The notes: generated by a model not told the origin, from the sequence alone. A stretch of DNA of 64,000 bases from Phaeobacter piscinae (GCF_002407245.1 NZ_CP010681.1:496001-560000), one strand, 5' to 3'; shown: positions 37,054-49,292, counted from the stretch's first letter. Program-made: numbers and translations.

Positions 37054-37219
37054 TGCGGGAGAACCAGCGCGGTGGCAATTGACCGCCGACTTTGGTGCCG
37101 AAGGAGCAACCGCCCCGGAAACTCTCAGGCCACAGGGACCGCAGGCGCAACACACTCTGGAGAGACCCTGATCAAATCGGGGCGCCGAAGGGATAACGAT
37201 CTCAGGCAAAGGGACAGAG
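37054..37219 (+). promoter_or_regulatory. Tandem glycine riboswitch
   Basis: Two glycine aptamers in series. The first is closed by TGCGG (37054-37058) with CCGCA (37139-37143) and contains GGAGAAC and GCCGAAGGAGCAA. The second is closed by CTCTG (37155-37159) with CAGAG (37215-37219) and contains GAGAGACC and GCCGAAGGGATAA. Both have the ACTCTCAGGC/ATCTCAGGC-AAAGGGAC 3' block of the gcvT-motif RNA. It precedes gcvH, so it should switch on glycine cleavage when glycine is plentiful. Confidence 0.93.
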
Positions 37220-37560
37220 GGGGCATCACATCGTGCAGGCATGGCCTGCGCGTACGATTTGATGCCGGGACCATGCCACCACAGCGGATCGGACCGGCCC
37301 TGAAACACATGGGATGGATCGGCATGGCTGCTGAGACTTCGGGACAACCAGACTTCTCCCGCGCCGATGTGCGCGGGGTCCCCGGCGCTGGCCAGCCTTG
37401 CGTCGACCTACCCTGCGTCGACCTGTTCGGTCGGGACCGGGCAGAGGCCGCCGTTATCACCCCCATGATGTCGCAGATCACCACCACCAAACCACGACCG
37501 TCCAACCGGGCGGGCCGCCGCAGACGCTGACGCCAGCGCCACCTCCAAAGGAAGAGACCG
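37220..37560 (+). other. Riboswitch expression platform and leader; no gene recognised
   Basis: 341 bases between the second aptamer and gcvH. Open frames cross it but resemble no family, and gcvT is not here. It contains a direct repeat TGCGTCGACCT (two copies near 37400 and 37416). The end carries the gcvH ribosome site AAGGAAGAG. Confidence 0.45.
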
Positions 37561-37923
37561 ATGAAATTTACCGAAGAACACGAATGGCTGCTGCCGGAAG
37601 GCGACGATCTGATCACAGTGGGCATCACCAGCCACGCGGCCGAGCAGCTGGGTGATGTCGTGTTTGTGGAACTGCCCGAGGTCGGCACCGAAGTGTCCAA
37701 AGATGATGAGATCGTCGTGATCGAATCCGTCAAAGCCGCCTCCGATATTCTGGCGCCGCTGGACGGTGAGATCGTCGAGGTGAATGAGGCGCTGGCCGAC
37801 AATCCCGGCAAGATCAATGAGGATCCGCAGGGCGATGCCTGGTTCTTCAAGATCAAACCCTCCGATCTGTCGCCGATGGACGATTACATGGATGAAGCCG
37901 GGTATAAGGACTTCATCGGTTGA
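37561..37923 (+). CDS. gcvH: Glycine cleavage system H protein
   Basis: 120-residue lipoyl-carrier protein that shuttles the aminomethyl group between the P, T and L proteins. The lipoylated lysine is K58 in [13 protein letters not shown], preceded by the hallmark HEWL at the N-terminus and [12 protein letters not shown]. Length is standard. It is preceded by a tandem glycine riboswitch and followed 9 bases later by an intrinsic terminator, so gcvH may be made in excess over gcvP. Confidence 0.96.
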   Translation: MKFTEEHEWLLPEGDDLITVGITSHAAEQLGDVVFVELPEVGTEVSKDDEIVVIESVKAASDILAPLDGEIVEVNEALADNPGKINEDPQGDAWFFKIKPSDLSPMDDYMDEAGYKDFIG

Positions 37924-37929
37924 TCCTTC

Positions 37930-37966
37930 CACCCCGCCTGCGCCTCTTGCGCGGCGGGGTTTTTTG
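37930..37966 (+). terminator. Rho-independent terminator between gcvH and gcvP
   Basis: CCCCGCC (37932-37938) pairs with GGCGGGG (37953-37959), followed by six T. Either it ends part of the riboswitch transcript after gcvH, with read-through to gcvP, or gcvP has a promoter in the 98 bases that follow. Confidence 0.85.
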
Positions 37967-38064
37967 ATCGCTGTTCCCGCATAGATCGCGGCAACCAGCC
38001 GCAAGATCGGGCCTGCCCGCAGCCTCCTGCTGCCTTAACCTCCTGTTACTGAAGAGGGCGACAT

Positions 38065-40914
<2,850 letters not shown>

Positions 40915-40925
40915 ACCGCTTGCAG

Positions 40926-40952
40926 ACGGGCCCTTCGGGGCCCGTTTTCTTT
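40926..40952 (+). terminator. Rho-independent terminator after gcvP
   Basis: ACGGGCCC (40926-40933), tetraloop TTCG, GGGCCCGT (40938-40945), then a T-rich tail. It ends the glycine cleavage unit. Confidence 0.9.
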
Positions 40953-41059
40953 TGCCTAGCTGCGGTGATCCGCCCGTGACGTCCCGTCACGCGGCTGGAC
41001 AGCGCCGCAATCCGCGCGCCATGCTGCAGTCAAACGAAACAATCAAATGAGGCGCCGGG

Positions 41060-42298
41060 ATGGATATGAACTTGGGAATGCGGAGCGAAAACCGCGCGCT
41101 TCTGGACCGGGTGGCGGCGATGATCCGCGACGAGATCATGCCGATGGAGGCCGCGTATCACGCCGAAATCGGCAAGGGCGACCGCTGGCAATACACTGAC
41201 CGGCAGGCCGAAATCCTTGAAGGCCTGAAAGCCAAGGCGAAGGCGCAGGGTCTGTGGAATTTCTGGCTCACCGACAGCGACAAGGGCTTTGGCCTCTCCA
41301 CCGTGGAATACGCCTATTTCGCTGAGGAAATGGGTAAAACGCCGCTGGGGGCAGAGGTCTTCAACTGCTCCGCGCCGGATACCGGCAATATGGAGGTGTT
41401 TGAGCGTTACGGCACCGAGGCGATGAAACAGCAATGGCTGGCGCCGCTCCTGCAGGGAGAGATCCGCTCGGCCTATCTGATGACGGAGCCGGATGTCGCC
41501 AGCTCTGACGCCACCAATATCTCCATGTCCTGCGTACGTGACGGTGATGATTATGTGCTGAATGGCGAAAAATGGTGGGCCTCTGGCGCTGGGGATCCGC
41601 GCTGCAAGGTCTATATCGTCATGGTGCGTACTGGCGGCGACGACCTGCCCAAACATAAGCGCCAGTCGATGGTTGTGGTGCCTGCGGATGCGCCGGGGAT
41701 CGAGGTGCTGCGCCCGATGGAGGTCTACGGCCATGATGACGCTCCCCACGGGCATATGCATATCCGCTTTTCGGACGTGCGCATTCCGGCAGATCACATG
41801 CTGCTGGGGGAGGGGCGCGGGTTCGAGATCGCGCAGGGCCGCCTTGGGCCGGGCCGCATTCACCACTGTATGCGCGCCATTGGTCAGGCCGAAAGCGCGC
41901 TGGAGCAGCTCTGCCGCCGCTCACTGCGCCGCGAGGCCTTCGGCAAGCCGCTGGCCCAGCTGGGCGCCAACTACGATATCATCGCCGAATGCCGGATGGA
42001 GATCGAAATGGCCCGTCTCCTCTGCCTCAAGGCGGCGTGGTACATGGATCAGGGGGACGCCCGCGCTGCTGCCCCCTGGATCAGCCAGATCAAGGTGGTC
42101 GCCCCCCGCGTCGCGCTGAAGGTGATCGACGAGGCGGTGCAGATGCACGGCGGGCAGGGCATCAGCCAGGACACGCCGCTGGCCCAGGCCTGGACCCATG
42201 TGCGGACCCTGCGCCTTGCCGATGGTCCGGACGCCGTCCACCGCAGGCAGGTCGCGCGGGCTGAGTTGAAAGCCTACAGTCAGGAAAATCTCGGTTAA
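41060..42298 (+). CDS. Acyl-CoA dehydrogenase (ACAD10/11-like)
   Basis: 412-residue flavoprotein dehydrogenase. Visible are the FAD/acyl-CoA block YLMTEPDVASSDATNISM, WWASGAGDPRCKVYIVM, the RFSDVRIPADHMLLGEGRGFEIAQGRLGPGRIHHCMRAIG helices and the C-terminal VQMHGGQGISQDTPLA, which contains the usual GGxG region. The closest family by eye is the ACAD10/11-like branch, often linked to unusual acyl chains. The position of the catalytic base was not confirmed. It stands alone between two terminators. The ATG at 41060 has a GGCGCCGGG just upstream; ATG 41066 is a possible alternative. Confidence 0.93.
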   Translation: MDMNLGMRSENRALLDRVAAMIRDEIMPMEAAYHAEIGKGDRWQYTDRQAEILEGLKAKAKAQGLWNFWLTDSDKGFGLSTVEYAYFAEEMGKTPLGAEVFNCSAPDTGNMEVFERYGTEAMKQQWLAPLLQGEIRSAYLMTEPDVASSDATNISMSCVRDGDDYVLNGEKWWASGAGDPRCKVYIVMVRTGGDDLPKHKRQSMVVVPADAPGIEVLRPMEVYGHDDAPHGHMHIRFSDVRIPADHMLLGEGRGFEIAQGRLGPGRIHHCMRAIGQAESALEQLCRRSLRREAFGKPLAQLGANYDIIAECRMEIEMARLLCLKAAWYMDQGDARAAAPWISQIKVVAPRVALKVIDEAVQMHGGQGISQDTPLAQAWTHVRTLRLADGPDAVHRRQVARAELKAYSQENLG

Positions 42299-42358
42299 CG
42301 GTCTGCCCCGGCCCCTTGCGGAGTGCTGGGAAAACGGACGTCCAAAAACCACTCTCAG

Positions 42359-42385
42359 GCGCTCTCCACTAGGAGGGCGCTTTTT
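42359..42385 (+). terminator. Rho-independent terminator after acyl-CoA dehydrogenase gene
   Basis: GCGCTCTCC (42359-42367) pairs with GGAGGGCGC (42372-42380) with one G-T pair and a four-base loop, followed by TTTTT. Confidence 0.85.
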
Positions 42386-42517
42386 GTGTTTGGGCTAATG
42401 ATCTGAAAAGAAACCAAAAAATACGTCACGCCAAAGTCGATCACCGCAGATCCTGACGTGGCGGAAATTTTCTGTGGATATCTTGCCGTGGTTAACGGCA
42501 GTCGCTATACGCACGCC

Positions 42518-42553
42518 TTCCGGTCGCAGCCTACCCGGATATCAAAACAAGGA
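42518..42553 (+). promoter_or_regulatory. preQ1-I riboswitch controlling queC
   Basis: P1 is TCCGG (42519-42523) with CCGGA (42535-42539). The loop reads GGTCGCAGC with CTACCC, and the A-rich tail ATCAAAACAAGGA (42541-42553) follows. The core GGTCGCAG and the tail CAAAACAAGG are the same as in the well-studied Thermoanaerobacter preQ1-I aptamer. The ribosome site AAGGA of queC is the last part of the tail, so folding around preQ1 should block translation. Confidence 0.92.
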
Positions 42554-42561
42554 CTGAAAAC

Positions 42562-43260
42562 TTGAAAACACTTGTCATCTGCTCGGGCGGGCTCGATTCC
42601 GTGTCCCTTGCCCATATTCTTGCTGCCCAAGGGCAGCTCTCGCGTTTGGTGTCGTTCGACTATGGACAGCGTCATCGCAAGGAACTCGATTACGCCGCCG
42701 CCTGTGGGCAACGGCTTGGGGTTCCGCATGAGATCATCGACATGCGTTCGATCGGCGCCGCGCTCAGCGGTTCTGCATTGACCGATGATATCGATGTGCC
42801 GGACGGGCATTACGCCGAAGAGACCATGAAGGTCACGGTTGTGCCAAACCGCAATGCCATCATGCTGACCATTGCCTATGGGATTGCCGCCGCCAAGGGC
42901 GATACGGCCGTGGCAACGGCGGTGCATGGCGGCGATCACTTTATCTACCCGGACTGTCGCCCGGCGTTCACCGATGCCTTCGACGCGATGCAACGCATGG
43001 CGCTGGATGGCTATGCCGATGTGTCGCTGGTGACGCCTTTTGTGCATCGCTCCAAAGGGGATATCGTTGCCGAAGGCGCGGCGGTGAACACCCCCTTTGC
43101 CGAGACATGGTCCTGCTACAAAGGCGGTGAACATCACTGCGGGCGCTGTGGCACCTGCGTCGAACGCCGTGAGGCCTTCGATCTGGCGGGGGTCGTGGAT
43201 CCCACAGTCTACGCTGACCCGGATTTCTGGCGCACCGCCATCAAAGAGGGGGGCGCATAA
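42562..43260 (+). CDS. queC: 7-cyano-7-deazaguanine synthase
   Basis: 232-residue QueC, which converts CDG to preQ0 with ATP and ammonia. The ATP-pyrophosphatase loop is SGGLDS at residues 8-13; the zinc site is in CYKGGEHHCGRCGTCVERREAF near 189-210. Translation starts at a TTG (42562), eight bases after the AAGGA that belongs to the preQ1 riboswitch; no in-frame ATG is close. The weak start and sequestered ribosome site together give product-feedback control. It is the first gene of queC-queD-queE-queF, and its stop overlaps the queD start (TAATG). Confidence 0.96.
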   Translation: MKTLVICSGGLDSVSLAHILAAQGQLSRLVSFDYGQRHRKELDYAAACGQRLGVPHEIIDMRSIGAALSGSALTDDIDVPDGHYAEETMKVTVVPNRNAIMLTIAYGIAAAKGDTAVATAVHGGDHFIYPDCRPAFTDAFDAMQRMALDGYADVSLVTPFVHRSKGDIVAEGAAVNTPFAETWSCYKGGEHHCGRCGTCVERREAFDLAGVVDPTVYADPDFWRTAIKEGGA

Positions 43261-43613
43261 TGTTCCGGATCACCAAGGAATTTCACTTCTCCGCATCGCA
43301 TCAGCTGACGCATCTGCCAGCAGATCACCAATGTGCCCGGCTGCATGGGCACAACTACATCGTGGTGGTCGAACTGGCGGGCGCTGAACTGAACAGCGAT
43401 GGGTTTGTGCGGGATTATCACGAGCTGGCACCGCTGAAGACTTACATCGACGGCAGCTTTGATCACCGCCATCTGAATGATGTGATGGAGGGCCCCTCCA
43501 CCGCAGAAAACATGGCGCGCCATTTCTATGACTGGTGTGCTGCCCGCTGGCCGGAAACCGCCGCGGTGCGGGTATCTGAGACGCCCAAGACCTGGGCGGA
43601 ATACCGACCATGA
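43260..43613 (+). CDS. queD: 6-carboxy-5,6,7,8-tetrahydropterin synthase
   Basis: 117-residue QueD, which turns dihydroneopterin triphosphate into CPH4. Zinc ligands are H14, H29 and H31 ([15 protein letters not shown]), and the catalytic Cys is C25 ([10 protein letters not shown]). DHRHLND and [10 protein letters not shown] complete the family pattern. The short length is normal. It is translationally coupled to queC by TAATG and overlaps queE by four bases. Confidence 0.96.
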   Translation: MFRITKEFHFSASHQLTHLPADHQCARLHGHNYIVVVELAGAELNSDGFVRDYHELAPLKTYIDGSFDHRHLNDVMEGPSTAENMARHFYDWCAARWPETAAVRVSETPKTWAEYRP

Positions 43614-44407
43614 CCGAGGTTCTGATACCGCGCGCCGTGCGCGCGACCGGTGACACACCCTCCCCTGCGCATAGGCAAGGGGCCAGCCGTTCGGCGCCGA
43701 CGACGCTGCGTATCGCGGAGATCTTTGGTCCGACAATCCAGGGCGAAGGGGCGCTGATCGGTGAACCCACCGTATTTGTCCGCGCGGGGGGCTGTGACTA
43801 TCGCTGCAGCTGGTGCGACAGCCTGCATGCGGTGGACAGCCGCTTCCGCGACACCTGGGCACCGATGGCCACAGATGAGGTCTGGCAGGAGGTGACCCGC
43901 CTCAGCGGTGGCCAGCCACTGACGGTCTCGCTCTCAGGTGGCAACCCGGCAATCCAGAACTTCGCGCCGCTGATCGCTATGGGCAAGGAGGCAGGCTATC
44001 GCTTCGCCTGCGAGACACAAGGCTCGATCAGCCAGCCTTGGTTTGCGGCCCTCGATACCCTTGTGCTCAGCCCAAAACCCCCCTCCAGCGGTCACCGCGT
44101 GGACTGGCAGAAATTCGACCACTGTCTGTTGGCTGCCAGGGGCTGCGCTCAGATCGTGCTGAAAATCGTGATCTTCGATGACTGCGATTACGATTGGGCC
44201 AAGGCGGTGGCTCATCGCCGACCTGACCTGCCGCTTTACCTGCAGCCGGGCAACCCGGAGGTTGATCCCGAAACACCGGTGGATCTGACCGCTGCCACCG
44301 AACGGCTGCATTGGCTGATTGAAAAAGTAACCGCCGACCGCTGGTTCGCCCCCCGTGTGCTGCCGCAGCTGCATGTGCTGGTCTGGGGCAACAAACGTGG
44401 CGTCTGA
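43610..44407 (+). CDS. queE: 7-carboxy-7-deazaguanine synthase (radical SAM)
   Basis: 265-residue QueE, the radical-SAM enzyme that converts CPH4 to CDG. The cluster motif is CDYRCSWC (CX3CX2C) at about residues 63-70, preceded by [32 protein letters not shown] and the QPGNPEVD block are also present. A 33-residue N-terminal extension before LRIAEIF is longer than usual, so translation could start further in, although the ATG at 43610 overlaps the queD stop (ATGA). Confidence 0.94.
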   Translation: MTEVLIPRAVRATGDTPSPAHRQGASRSAPTTLRIAEIFGPTIQGEGALIGEPTVFVRAGGCDYRCSWCDSLHAVDSRFRDTWAPMATDEVWQEVTRLSGGQPLTVSLSGGNPAIQNFAPLIAMGKEAGYRFACETQGSISQPWFAALDTLVLSPKPPSSGHRVDWQKFDHCLLAARGCAQIVLKIVIFDDCDYDWAKAVAHRRPDLPLYLQPGNPEVDPETPVDLTAATERLHWLIEKVTADRWFAPRVLPQLHVLVWGNKRGV

Positions 44408-44432
44408 ACGCGTGGAGTGAGGAGACAACAAA

Positions 44433-44897
44433 ATGACTGATGATATCTACAAAGACCTGAAACAACTGGGTGGGGCCACGGTGATGCCCGCAAGCCCCGA
44501 AGACGCCGAGCTGGAGCGGGTGCCCAATCCGCAGGCTGATGTGGCTTACAACATACGCTTCACGGCGCCGGAGTTCACATCGCTCTGCCCGATGACGGGC
44601 CAGCCCGATTTTGCCCATCTGGTGATCGACTACGTGCCGGGCAAATGGCTGGTGGAGAGCAAATCGCTGAAGCTGTTCCTGGGGTCATTCCGCAACCACG
44701 GAGCATTCCACGAGGATTGCACGGTGTCGATTGCGCGCCGTCTGGCCGATTTTCTTGCACCACAGTGGTTGCGCATCGGCGGCTATTGGTACCCGCGTGG
44801 TGGCATCCCGATTGATGTGTTCTGGCAGACCGGCCCGCTGCCCGAAGGGGTATGGATCCCAGACCAAGGGGTGCCCCCATACCGCGGTCGCGGCTGA
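44433..44897 (+). CDS. queF: NADPH-dependent 7-cyano-7-deazaguanine reductase
   Basis: 154-residue unimodular QueF that reduces preQ0 to preQ1, the riboswitch ligand and queuosine precursor. The active-site Cys52 and Asp59 lie in [12 protein letters not shown], and the QueF motif is [26 protein letters not shown] precedes the ATG. It is the last gene of the que operon, so all steps from dihydroneopterin triphosphate to preQ1 are encoded here. Confidence 0.96.
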   Translation: MTDDIYKDLKQLGGATVMPASPEDAELERVPNPQADVAYNIRFTAPEFTSLCPMTGQPDFAHLVIDYVPGKWLVESKSLKLFLGSFRNHGAFHEDCTVSIARRLADFLAPQWLRIGGYWYPRGGIPIDVFWQTGPLPEGVWIPDQGVPPYRGRG

Positions 44898-45366
44898 CCC
44901 GGTGCCATCGGAACTCCGCTACGCATCCTTCTGGCGCTCTTGGTCACGTATTTCTGCAGCGCGCTCCGGCTCGTAAACTTCCAAACCTCTTGGCGTTCAT
45001 CCAACCGCAGCGGACCCAAGTTGTGAGGGGCTCTACGGTGGTGTGATGGCAGCGCCGGGAAGAGGGGTGCGTATCTGCTCCGCAATGCGTTTCAGCCCGA
45101 AGTGGCGACAATCTGGCCGACGCTGATTGTCGTTTGATCGGGTGACCGTAGACATCAAAGCCGGCAGGGGTGGACGGCACATCCAGTGGTAATTCCGTGT
45201 AACGTCTTTTGCTGCTGGCCCTGCGCCCGGCAGCTGGTCGTTAGAGACGACGGCCACGGCTGCCCATCACGACCCCGGCTCTGCCGCCATCTCTCAGTTC
45301 TAGGCGCAAATCTTGGCACGCTTTTCTGCGATGAACCGCGCAGTCGGATACGGCTCACTTGGAAAA
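44898..45366. other. Gene-free intergenic region
   Basis: 469 bases between the convergent queF and truA genes. Several short frames exist on both strands but none has a family pattern or a good ribosome site, and the base composition looks less codon-structured than in the flanks. No terminator with a T-tract, repeat or RNA gene was recognised. Confidence 0.45.
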
Positions 45367-46143
45367 CTATTCCGCAATCTCAAAGGGATCGTCAGGGTAT
45401 CCGACGCGCGCCAGATAGAGCCCGTGACCGGGGCAGACCGGCCCGCAGGCGGCGCGATCCTCGGCCTCTAGCGCGGTTTTCACATCCTCGGGCGCCCAGG
45501 CTCCCGCGCCGACCCGCTCCAGCGTGCCGACAAAGCTGCGCACCTGATTGTGCAGGAAGGACCGCGCGCGCACATGAAAATGAATCTCCGGCCCTGAAAA
45601 ACCCTGAACCCGCTCAACCCGCAATTCGTCCAGTGTCTTCAGCGGGCTTGCCGCCTGACAGATCGACGACCGGAAGGTGGTGAAATCATGCTGACCAATC
45701 AGATGATTGGCCGCCTCCTGCATCGCGTCGGCGTCCAGATCGTGATTGAGCTGCCAGACCTGTCCGGCCTCATGGGTTGCCGGGGCGCGCCGGATCAGGA
45801 TGCGAAACAGATACTGCCGCTCAACCGCAGAAAATCGCGCGTGCCAGTCTCCCTCCACACGGGCGCAATCGACAATCGCCACGGGCGCTGGCTTCAGGTG
45901 GAAATTCAGCGCCTCGGACAGGCGGAACGGATCCCAATCCTTCACCATGTCGCAATGCGCAACTTGACCCAGACCATGCACGCCGGTGTCCGTGCGCCCC
46001 GCCGCTGCAATCGTATGCGGGCCGGGTTCCAGCCGCGCAAGCGCATCCTCGATCGCCCCCTGTACGGAGGGCTGATCCTTCTGGCGCTGCCACCCGGCGA
46101 AGGGCGCGCCGTGATATTCGACTTTCAGAGCAAAACGCGGCAT
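45367..46143 (-). CDS. truA: tRNA pseudouridine(38-40) synthase
   Basis: 258-residue TruA, which makes pseudouridine at positions 38-40 of the anticodon arm. The catalytic Asp is D52 in GRTDTGVHG; also seen are [30 protein letters not shown], and the C-terminal [17 protein letters not shown]. The start at ATG 46143 begins with the family's [10 protein letters not shown]; a longer frame to 46533 overlaps the divergent ycjX-like gene and is not used. Confidence 0.95.
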   Translation of the reverse strand: MPRFALKVEYHGAPFAGWQRQKDQPSVQGAIEDALARLEPGPHTIAAAGRTDTGVHGLGQVAHCDMVKDWDPFRLSEALNFHLKPAPVAIVDCARVEGDWHARFSAVERQYLFRILIRRAPATHEAGQVWQLNHDLDADAMQEAANHLIGQHDFTTFRSSICQAASPLKTLDELRVERVQGFSGPEIHFHVRARSFLHNQVRSFVGTLERVGAGAWAPEDVKTALEAEDRAACGPVCPGHGLYLARVGYPDDPFEIAE

Positions 46144-46288
46144 GGGCGGGCAAGTAACGCGGCCGGAGCTGCGGCACAAGTCCCTGCCACTACTGCGCCG
46201 GGGTGGTATCACGCCCCGCCAACGCCTATCTTGGTCGGATTGAACAAGGATCCGGTCCAACGCAGGGGCCGCAAGGCGGGGCAAACCT

Positions 46289-47704
46289 TTGGGACTATCA
46301 TCACTGGCAGACGGGGTTTTGCGCAGCGTCGAGGGGGCGGGCGCCTCCCTATCGGAGAGCCTGTTTGAACCCTCGATCCGCCTTGGCGTCACCGGTCTGG
46401 CCCGCGCGGGCAAAACGGTGTTCATCACCTCGCTGGTGGCCAATCTGATGAACCGGGGCCGTATGGTGCAGCTGTCTGCCGCGCGCGAAGGACGGATTGA
46501 GACGGCGTTTCTGCAACCCCAGCCGGACGACACCGTGCCCCGCTTTGACTATGAAAATCACCTTGGCGCCCTCACGGGGCCGCGTCCCTATTGGCCCGAC
46601 AGCACTCGGGCCGTGTCTGAGCTGCGGCTCAGCCTCAGGGTCCAGCCCAACGGGCTGCTGTCGGGCTTGCAGGGGCCGCGCACGCTGCATCTGGATATCG
46701 TGGATTACCCCGGCGAATGGCTGCTGGATCTGGCGCTTCTCGACAAATCCTATACTCAATGGTGCGATGAGGTGCTGACCCGTATCCGCGGTCGCGCGCA
46801 GGCGCAGACGTTTCTGGATCTGGCGCAAAAGGCCGACGCCACCGCTCCGCATGATGAGCCGCTGGCGCAAGATTTGGCCGGGGCATTTGCGGCCTATCTG
46901 CAGGCCGCCCGAGCCGCTGGCTACTATGATTGCACACCGGGGCGCTTCCTGCTGCCCGGCGATCTGGCGGGCTCCCCGGTGCTGACCTTCGCGCCAATCC
47001 CGCTGTCGGATACCGCCCCCCGCCGGTCCCTGCACCGCGAGATGGAGCGCCGATTTGAGGCCTATAAATCCAAGGTCGTCAAACCCTTCTTTCGCGATCA
47101 CTTTGCCCGCATTGACCGGCAGGTGGTGCTGGTTGATGCCCTGAGCGCCATCCATTCCGGCCCCCGCGCTGTGGAGGATCTGCGCCACGCGATGACCGAT
47201 ATTCTTGCGGCCTTCCGTCCGGGCCGAAACGGCTTTCTGCGCCAGATCCTGCGCGGCAAACGGGTGGAGAAAATCCTGTTTGCGGCGACCAAGGCTGATC
47301 ACCTGCATCACCAGCAGCACCCCCAGCTGACCGCCATCATCGAGGCGCTGACCCGCGACGCGCGGGATCGCGCCCGCTTTGCCGGGGCGGAGACGGCGGC
47401 CCTGTCGCTCGCCGCGCTGCGCGCCACGACGGAGGAGCTGCGCAGCCACAATGGCAGCGATCTGCCTTGTGTGCGCGGCACCCTTCTGGACAGCGGCAAA
47501 CCGGCCGCGTTTTATCCCGGTGCCCTGCCGCAAGATCCCTCGCACCTGCTGACCCCGGCCCGTCAGGGCGCCGAAAGCTGGCTCGATGGGGATTATCAGG
47601 CCATGGCCTTTGCACCGGCCCCACTCACCCTGCGCCCCGGCGATGGCCCGCCCCACATCCGCCTGGACCGGGCGGCGGAATTCCTGATTGGAGATCGCCT
47701 ATGA
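46289..47704 (+). CDS. YcjX-family P-loop ATPase (DUF463)
   Basis: 471-residue YcjX-like protein. The Walker A motif lies in [22 protein letters not shown] (about 33-54), [13 protein letters not shown] corresponds to the Walker B/DxPG region, and the C-terminal part includes [17 protein letters not shown] (NKxD-like TKAD). The function is unknown; in enterobacteria the pair with YcjF is stress-induced. The start appears to be TTG 46289 with AAGGCGGGG upstream; the first residues are uncertain. It overlaps the next gene (ATGA) in a three-gene unit that ends with the YcjF-like protein. Confidence 0.88.
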   Translation: MGLSSLADGVLRSVEGAGASLSESLFEPSIRLGVTGLARAGKTVFITSLVANLMNRGRMVQLSAAREGRIETAFLQPQPDDTVPRFDYENHLGALTGPRPYWPDSTRAVSELRLSLRVQPNGLLSGLQGPRTLHLDIVDYPGEWLLDLALLDKSYTQWCDEVLTRIRGRAQAQTFLDLAQKADATAPHDEPLAQDLAGAFAAYLQAARAAGYYDCTPGRFLLPGDLAGSPVLTFAPIPLSDTAPRRSLHREMERRFEAYKSKVVKPFFRDHFARIDRQVVLVDALSAIHSGPRAVEDLRHAMTDILAAFRPGRNGFLRQILRGKRVEKILFAATKADHLHHQQHPQLTAIIEALTRDARDRARFAGAETAALSLAALRATTEELRSHNGSDLPCVRGTLLDSGKPAAFYPGALPQDPSHLLTPARQGAESWLDGDYQAMAFAPAPLTLRPGDGPPHIRLDRAAEFLIGDRL

Positions 47705-48240
47705 CAGCCTCATCCCCGCCCATCCTGCGTGTTGCGCGCAGCACCGATGCCGGCAAGATCGCCGAGATCCTGCACCGCTTCGAGGTTGATACCCCCTGGA
47801 TGCCCAAGCAGCACACCGGGGCCGAGGCGATTAGCTTTTGCGGCACCATGATTGATCGCGGCTGGGTCACCATCGCGCAGATCGACGGACGGGTAGAGGG
47901 GTTTCTGGCCCGCGACGGTGCGGAGATCTGCGCGCTTTATGTGCGCGACACGGCGCGCGGGCAGGGGCTTGGCCGCTTGCTGCTGGATTATGCCAAATCG
48001 GTGCAGTCGCCGCTCCAGCTCTGGACGTTTCAGGCCAACGAAGGCGCGCAGCGGTTCTACCTGCGCGAAGGCTTCGTCGAACAGACCCGCACCGATGGCG
48101 CGCGCAACGACGAAGGGTTGCCGGATATTCAATACATCTGGCCCGCACCCTCGTCGAAGCCTGAACTCAAACCCCGCGCCGCCGCAGTGACAAAGCCCTC
48201 AGCCGGCAAACCGGATCGCCCGAAGAAGGACACGCCATGA
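47701..48240 (+). CDS. GNAT-family N-acetyltransferase
   Basis: 179-residue GNAT protein. The acetyl-CoA loop is RDTARGQGLGRLLLDYA (the RxxGxG/A motif), preceded by ICALYV and followed by LWTFQANEGAQRFYLREGF, the usual C-terminal half of the fold. A lysine- and proline-rich tail of about 20 residues follows. Start at ATG 47701 overlaps the ycjX stop and its own stop overlaps the next start, both as ATGA. Location inside the ycjX/ycjF pair suggests a linked role, but the substrate is unknown. Confidence 0.9.
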   Translation: MTASSPPILRVARSTDAGKIAEILHRFEVDTPWMPKQHTGAEAISFCGTMIDRGWVTIAQIDGRVEGFLARDGAEICALYVRDTARGQGLGRLLLDYAKSVQSPLQLWTFQANEGAQRFYLREGFVEQTRTDGARNDEGLPDIQYIWPAPSSKPELKPRAAAVTKPSAGKPDRPKKDTP

Positions 48241-49292
48241 GCCGCAAGGATGCCGTCCTCTTCGACCTCACAGACAGCGCCACCGCAGACGAAACCCCGG
48301 ATGTGGCCAGCGCGCCGCCGGTCCCGGATTTGGACGGCGCCAGCAGCGACCTGCCGCAGCCCGCGCTGGCGCAGGCCGCCGTACTGGCCAGCCGTCGCCC
48401 CTCGCGTCTGGCGCGCTGGTTCTGGGCCTGTCTGACGGCGCTGATCGGGGCGGTCATCTCGGTCGCGGCCTGGGAGTTTGTCACCGGGCTGATTGACCGC
48501 GTGCCGCTCCTGGGCTGGGCGATCACCGCAGGCTTTGCCGTGGCCGTCCTTCTGGCCCTCCTGATGGGCCTGCGTGAACTCGCAGCCCTCTCCCGCCTGC
48601 GCCGGGTCGAGAGCCTGCGCAACGCGCAACCGCTGCTTTCAGCGGACCCGACCGACCCCGCCGGGGGTCAGGCCGCTGATGCCACCGCTGATCTGAAGGC
48701 CGCCCGCAGCTATGTCGCGGGACTGGAACGGTTTTACCGCGGGCGCAAGGATCTCACATGGGGGTTGGCCCGACTGGACGAGCGCAAGAGCGACATCATG
48801 GACGCCGACGCGCTGCTGCATCTCGCCGAGGCAGAGCTGCTCGCGCCGCTGGATGCCCGCGCCCTGCGCGTGGTTGAGGGCGGCGCCCGACAGGTCGCAA
48901 CCGTTACCGCGCTGGTGCCCTTGGCGTTGGCCGATGTGGTGACGGCGCTGGTGACCTCGCTGCGGATGATCCGCCGCATCGCCGATATCTACGGCGGGCG
49001 CTCCGGCTTCTTCAGCTCCTGGCGGCTTACCCGCGCGGTGCTCGCCCATCTGGTGACCACTGGCGCTGTCGCTGTTGGCGATGACCTGCTGGAACCGGTG
49101 CTGGGCGGATCGATCCTGTCCAAACTCTCCCGCCGTTTCGGCGAAGGTCTGGTGAATGGTGCGCTCTCCGCCCGCGTTGGCATCGCCGCCATGGAAGTCT
49201 GCCGTCCGATGACCTTCTCCAAGGCGCAGAAACCCCGGACCCGCAAGGTTATCCAGCGCGCCCTCACTGGCCTCTTCACCAAAGACACCTAG
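48237..49292 (+). CDS. YcjF-family inner-membrane protein (TIGR01620/DUF697)
   Basis: 351-residue protein with two adjacent membrane segments (FWACLTALIGAVISVAAWEFV and AITAGFAVAVLLALLMGL, about 62-105) after an acidic, proline-rich N-terminus. The C-terminal DUF697 region contains VTALVPLALADVVTALVTSLRMIRRIADIYGGR and the later GALSARVGIAAMEVCRPM. It is the usual partner of YcjX; the function is not established. Translation is coupled to the acetyltransferase gene by ATGA. Confidence 0.9.
   Translation: MSRKDAVLFDLTDSATADETPDVASAPPVPDLDGASSDLPQPALAQAAVLASRRPSRLARWFWACLTALIGAVISVAAWEFVTGLIDRVPLLGWAITAGFAVAVLLALLMGLRELAALSRLRRVESLRNAQPLLSADPTDPAGGQAADATADLKAARSYVAGLERFYRGRKDLTWGLARLDERKSDIMDADALLHLAEAELLAPLDARALRVVEGGARQVATVTALVPLALADVVTALVTSLRMIRRIADIYGGRSGFFSSWRLTRAVLAHLVTTGAVAVGDDLLEPVLGGSILSKLSRRFGEGLVNGALSARVGIAAMEVCRPMTFSKAQKPRTRKVIQRALTGLFTKDT

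Noticed and set aside
37033..37530. 165-residue open frame through the glycine riboswitch
   Set aside because: It runs across both aptamers, resembles no family, and is arginine-rich in a way typical of chance frames in GC-rich DNA.
46349..47656. 435-residue antisense frame opposite the ycjX-like gene
   Set aside because: Only the plus strand encodes the Walker A motif and YcjX family pattern.
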